DNA from: Hordeum vulgare subsp. vulgare
Lineage: Eukaryota; Streptophyta; Magnoliopsida; Poales; Poaceae
NCBI RefSeq assembly: GCF_904849725.1
Contig: NC_058519.1
Coordinates: forward strand, 183,323,703 to 183,387,702
Direction of reading: 5' to 3'
Length of the DNA stretch: 64,000 nucleotides
Numbering within the stretch: position 1 is the stretch's first letter; every line of letters starts with the position of its first letter. Below the pieces are notes generated by a model. The model was given only the letters and a program-made list of their open reading frames with translations, did no database searches and had not been told where the DNA came from. Position numbers and translations under genes: made by a program. Shown here in pieces: positions 59,560 to 64,000 of the stretch.

Positions 59560-59913
59560 TGAAAGCACATATGCTCCCTTGGTGATTTTGATAATTCATG
59601 ACAACATACATTGTCTCTTGGACTAACACTTTTACTTAGATATTTCAAGAAAAGTACATGGAGAGCTATGGCTTAAGGTTTATGTGGAGATGCCCCTCGA
59701 TGCAAGAAAGCAACAATGTTGGCTCAAGCTTCAACCTAGAAGACTCTTCATTTTATATTTGTGAGAAATCACTTTTGAGTCCATAGGAAAGCCAATACTA
59801 TAAAAGGGGGTGAGGTAGTCAAATCAACTGATTGGTCAAATGCTCAAAGTTAGCCACCAAAATACTCAGCCATTTTTCCCACATATCCACTCTGTCAAGA
59901 TCCACATTCAAAA

Positions 59914-60235
59914 TTCGGTGTCACCAACATTTCCATATCGGACCCACCGAGTTTGACCTTAGGCAGAAACCCTAGCCATTCCCACCAAATCGGTGCAACC
60001 GAAACCAAGTCGGTGCTACCGAGTTTAGTGTGACCAACATTCTGTTGCCAAGATACACAAAATCGGAATTTCCAAGTTTGAGTATCGGTGCCACCGAGTT
60101 TGGCCATCTGACCATTAATCACATTTTCGGTGCCACCGAGTTTCATATATCGGTCTCACCAAGATTCAAAAGTTCAGACCTTTGAGCTAGTCTGTACCAC
60201 CCAGTTTTCAACTTCGGTGTCACCGAGTTTGCCCT
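59914..60235 (+). repeat. Palindromic TCGGTGCCACCGA repeat cluster in C1 LTR U3
   Basis: At least seven copies of the inverted repeat TCGGTG-N-CACCGA, most followed by GTTT, within 320 bases just upstream of the TATA box (60268). Palindrome clusters in this position are known in maize Sireviruses, with a different core. Confidence 0.75.
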
Positions 60236-60267
60236 TTTGTGTGTAACGGTTGGATTTTGGCTGGTGC

Positions 60268-60277
60268 CTATATATAC
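60268..60277 (+). promoter_or_regulatory. C1 3' LTR TATA box
   Basis: CTATATATAC 33 bases after the palindrome cluster. Confidence 0.65.
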
Positions 60278-61064
60278 CCCTTCACCCACCTCTCATTCAT
60301 GGGAGAAGCACTCAGAACACACACTTCACTGCCAGATCCATTTTCTGAGGGAGAGCCACCTACTCATGTGTTGAGACCAAGATATTCCAATCCTATCATT
60401 TGAAACTTGATCTCTAGCCTCCCCAAACTGCTTTCCACCAAACCTCTCCTACCCATGCATATTCTAAGAGAGAGTGATTTGTGTTGAGTAGACTACCTTT
60501 AGAAGCACAGGAGCAAGGAGTTCGTTGATCTACCACATCTATTACCTTGTGGAGGGTGGTGCCTCCTAGATTGGTTAGTTGTCGCTTGGGAGCCTCCTAT
60601 TTCGTGTTGTGGAGTTGAACCAAGATGTTTGTAAGGGCAAGGAGATCGCCTACTTCGTGAAGATCTACCGTGAATAAGACTAGTCCTCCGTGTACGGAAG
60701 CCGTGGTGGAATAGACAAGGCCGCTTCTTTGTGGATCCTCCATGGGTGGAGCCCTCCATGGACTCTCGCAGCTGTTACCCTCCGTGGGTTGAAGTATCCA
60801 CTAACATGGACGTACGATAGCGCCACCTATCAGAACCATGCAAATCGCCGTGTAAACCTCATGTGTTTGATCTTCCTAACCTCTTCTCCTTTACATGTGC
60901 AAAGTCTTTACTTTTCCGCTGCCATATATGTTGACTAGCATGTGTAGCATGCACTAGACTTGTTAGAACTGATGAATTTCAGCCATCCTAGATTTGGGTT
61001 AGGCTAGAAATTTTATCTTGACAAGTAGTCTATTCACCCCCCCCCCCTCTAGACACATCTTCTA

Positions 61065-61178
61065 TCTACCCCTCACCCTTGTGTTACCATCACCATGCAT
61101 ATGATTATCCTATGTGTAGCACTACTAGCAACCTATGAACTTTTATCTGCGCGACCCTCATAGATGGTAGGGTCTTGC
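61065..61178. other. Host fragment left of the solo LTR
   Basis: 114 bases outside C1. The last five (cttgc) are the left copy of the solo-LTR duplication. Origin unknown. Confidence 0.6.
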
Positions 61179-62835
61179 TGATACGTCCCAAATGTATCTA
61201 AAACTTTTGCTTGTTTCATGATCTTTTGGGTGACATTGTTATATGTTTTTCTACACTTTTATATCATTTTACACATATTTGGACTAACCTACTAACTCAG
61301 TGCACCGAGTGCCAGTATTTGTCTGCTGATGTCTATTTTGTAGGGGCTTTTACCCAATTTTCCGAAGCACGAAAAAATCCAGGAAAAATATATAAGAAAT
61401 CAGCGAAACAGAAGCTTCCAGATCACCGAAGGAGGGCCAAAGGGGGACCACGGGCTTCCCAGGCGGCCTGCTGGCGCGGCCAGGCCCTAGGCCGCACTAG
61501 GAGGTCGCTTGGGTGGGTCCCACCTCCTTCGGTGCCCTCCTTTGGCCTATATTTAGAGTACCGAGAGGAAACCCTCGTAGACTTTCTGGAATCGTGATTT
61601 TCTCCATCGTTCCACCGCCGCAGTGCTTCCGAGATCGGGAGCGTCAGGAGACCTCTTCCCGGCACCCTGTCGGAGGGAGGATTGACCTCCGGGAGCTTCT
61701 CCACCATCATAGACGCTTCCCGGACGTGTCGTGAGTAGTCCCCTTGGACCATGAGTCCATGACGAGTAGCTATGTGATGTCTTCTCTCCAATCTTGTGCT
61801 TCAATGGTTAGTCCTTGTGAGCTGCCCTACATGATCAAGGCATCTATGTAATTCTCTTGCTATTCCTATGCTCGGTTTGTTGGGATCTTATGGATTATGA
61901 GATTATGTTCAGATTGTTATGAGTTATATATTTGATTATCTTTTTATATTATGTTCCTTAGTGATTCATTCATGTTCTCCGTTGCTTTTTATTGCTTTGG
62001 CCAAGTAGTAGATTGTAACTCCAAGAGGGAGTGTTATGTATGATTGTGGGTTCAGGCCCATCTATGTCTAGATTGAGTGACAGAAACATGAGACTAGGGG
62101 ATGTGCTTGTTGCCAGCAGGGAGAAAACAACGGTGCTTGTGACCACGATTGCAAGGATTGTTTACCTTACACATAGTTCGTTAATGCAGTTGTCTGTTGC
62201 TTTGAGTTTACACTTTGGGTGGGGCTCGCAACTTAATACCGGAGAGATATTCTGGATAGATATCTCAAGGTGGATGATTAGTAAGTAGATGCTGATGAAT
62301 AAACGGTCTACTTGTCTTGGCGTACTACCCATTACTATTGAACCTCTAACTATCAAAGGAGCATAATTAGCATTGCGGTGCGATCATAATTATGTCAATT
62401 GCCCAACTGTGTTTGTTTACCCTGGCATAGTTGTTTATCGTCTTTTGGGAGAGAGACATCACTAGTGAACATCATGTGACTCTGGTCCATATCACCATCA
62501 TTGTTTACACCTCCATCATTTACCGCTCTCATTTACTTTTCCTTTGCAATCCCTATTACCTTCCCGCTTGTGTTTTGATCCTTTGCAAACTACAAGGCCA
62601 GAGAGATTGATAACCTCTCTGTACTCGTTGGGAGCAAAGTTATTTGTAGTGTGTGCAGGTCCACGTCTTCTGCTAGCGCCAGGGTGGAAGACACCTACTT
62701 GTTGATCCTAGGAGTCCTACTAGTTCGATAAACCTCACAGTCTCTGTGTCAGGAAATTTGCTGCTCACTACATCTCCACCTTCCACTTGGGGTAACCAAC
62801 GAGGGGCGAGAAGTATATACATCAACTCGGCATCA
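61179..62835 (+). mobile_element. Solo LTR of a TGATACGT-type gypsy family
   Basis: 1657 bp from TGATACGTCCCAAATG to CTCGGCATCA, flanked by cttgc (61174-61178 and 62836-62840). TATA-like CCTATATTTAG at about 61544. No internal domain or second LTR. A primer-site-like CTAGCGCCAGGG lies at about 62678, inside the LTR, as in E4. The exact 3' end rests on the duplication. Confidence 0.72.
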
Positions 62836-62840
62836 CTTGC

Positions 62841-63055
62841 TCAAATGCAAGTGCTATTGAGGAACCATCAGAAACACCATACCGAGGGTTTTCCGATTCA
62901 ATCATGATCACATGCATTTGAATGATATAATAAACATGGAACGCATGAAAGTATTTTTCCCACACATGGTCAAAGGGCTGCTTGCCTTGGTCAGCAAATT
63001 CTCCAGGGTCTTCGAGGTCTTCGGGTCGAAGTCCTTTGTCAACCACGTGATCTAT
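62841..63055 (-). other. Host fragment with minus-strand open frame
   Basis: On the minus strand a frame from MDVSIDHVVDKGL reads to the solo-LTR edge (FADQGKQPFDHVWEKYFH, IIQMHVIMIES, PRYGVSDGSSIALAFEQ). If the solo LTR and one cttgc are skipped, the frame stays open for about 14 more codons in 61178-61130 before a stop. I do not recognise the protein. It may be a fragment of an older transposon or gene. Bases 63051-63055 (tctat) should be the duplication of the next LTR. Confidence 0.4.
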
Positions 63056-64000
63056 TGATACGTCCATTTTGCATCACGCTTTTATATCAATATTTATTGC
63101 ATTATGGGTTGTTATTACACATTATGGCACAATACTTATGCCTTTTCTCTCTTATTTTACAAGATTTACATGAAGAGGGCGAACGCCGGTAGCTGGAATT
63201 CTGGATTGGAAAAGGAGAAATCTGAGAGACCTATTCTGCACAGCTCAAAAAGTCTTGGAAAGTTACGGATAATTGTTTTGGAATATATAAAAAATGACGG
63301 GCGAAAGAAGTATCGAAGGGGACCCACCAAGAGCTCACAAGCCAGGGGGCGCGACCTACCCCCCTGGTCGCGCCTTGCAGGCTTGTGGCCCCCCTGGCAG
63401 GCCTCCAGTGCCCATCTTCTGCTATATGAAGGGTTTTGACCTGGAAAATCATATTAGAGCTTTCGGGACATAGCGCCTCCGTGTCGAGGCAGAACTTCGA
63501 TAGGACCAATCTATAGCCCCGGCGGAGCTATTCCACCGGGGAAACTTCCCTCCCGGAGGAAGAAATCGAAGCCATCGTCATCACCAATGATCCTCTCATC
63601 GAGAGGGGGTCAATATCCATCAACATATTCATCATCACCATCTCCTCTCCAAACCTTGGTCCATCTCTTCTATCCGATCTTTGTCTCAAAACCTCAGATT
63701 GGTACGTGTGGTTGCTAGTATTGTTGATTACTCCTTGTAGTTGATGCTAGTTGGTTTATTTGGTGGAACATCATATGTTCAGATCCTTAATGATTATTAA
63801 TACTCCTCTGATTATGAACATGAATATGCTTTGTGATTAGTTACGTTTGTTCCTGAGGACATGACATAAGTCTTTTTATAAGTAATCATGTGAATTTGGT
63901 ATTCGTTCTTTATTTTGATAAGATATATGTTGTCTCTTCTCTAGTGGTGTCATGTGAACATCGACTACATGACACTTCACCATTATTTGGGCCTAGAGGA
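63056..64000 (+). mobile_element. LTR of a TGATACGTCCATTTTGCATC-type gypsy element, cut by window end
   Basis: Begins TGATACGTCCATTTTGCATC after tctat. The sequence is LTR-like throughout (GC-rich core near 63320-63410). I see no primer site or coding DNA before the window ends, so whether it is a full element or a solo LTR cannot be told. Confidence 0.7.

Larger units (their letters stand above)
54955..61064 (+). mobile_element. C1 Sirevirus-like copia element, right arm
   Basis: Resumes in the integrase at the codon interrupted after 446; the coding frame joins across the G1 insertion when one copy of ttctt is removed. Continues through RT and RNase H (to 57583), a non-coding multi-PPT tract (to 59559) and the 3' LTR (59560-61064). 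There is no env-like ORF left in the 2 kb after pol. Confidence 0.88.
59560..61064 (+). repeat. C1 3' LTR
   Basis: About 1.5 kb, TGAAAGCACATATGC to AGACACATCTTCTA. TATA box CTATATATAC at about 60268. The part from 60652 matches 1-414. Confidence 0.88.

Noticed and set aside
1..64000. Host protein-coding gene
   Set aside because: Every convincing domain is retroelement gag, protease, integrase, RT or RNase H. The remaining open frames have no supporting context.

Overview
This window reads as intergenic DNA of a large Triticeae grass genome (wheat, barley, rye or Aegilops type). I found no host gene that I can support. Almost every base belongs to nested LTR retrotransposons. Several LTR ends are ones I know from Triticeae: the TGTTGGAATTATGCCC start of the Angela/BARE1/WIS copia lineage, and the TGATACGTCTC starts of Sabrina/WHAM-like Athila elements. 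Family names come from memory of sequence and were not searched. All seven elements lie on the + strand.

Layout, oldest to youngest. (1) C1, a decayed Sirevirus-like copia element, forms both flanks: the 3' part of its 5' LTR at 1-414, then its integrase-RT-RNase H region, multi-PPT tract and 3' LTR at 54955-61064. (2) G1, a Tekay/Del-type chromovirus with 3.95-kb LTRs, is inserted in C1's integrase (447-54949, target duplication ttctt). It carries an extra ORF upstream of gag whose predicted layout resembles a double-stranded-RNA-binding domain. (3) Three insertions sit in G1. E2 (9791-16606, duplication gatgt) is a non-autonomous Athila-like element in the integrase. A Sirevirus-like tandem array S (18386-44195) is in the 3' LTR. 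E4 (45621-53939, duplication gtgga), an Athila-like element with an open gag-protease frame and no RT, is also in the 3' LTR. (4) B1, a young BARE/Angela-type element (27616-36493, duplication ttcct), is inserted in S. It landed in what looks like an intron between an internal promoter/leader and the env-like third ORF.

To the right, 61065-61178 and 62841-63055 are older DNA split by a solo LTR (61179-62835, duplication cttgc). A further LTR starts at 63056 and runs out of the window.

Functionally this is a cemetery with a few open frames. E4 keeps an uninterrupted gag-protease frame, E2 an uninterrupted 249-codon ORF of unknown nature, and B1 a complete gag-pol broken by a single TGA. All other coding regions carry several stops, frameshifts or lost catalytic residues. 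The most interesting observations are the dsRBD-like ORF of G1, the promoter-leader-intron arrangement upstream of the S env-like ORF, the multimeric S array, primer-binding-site copies embedded in the E4 LTR, a nearly identical 46-nt hairpin element after the first ORF in E2 and E4, and clustered mismatches between the B1 LTRs.
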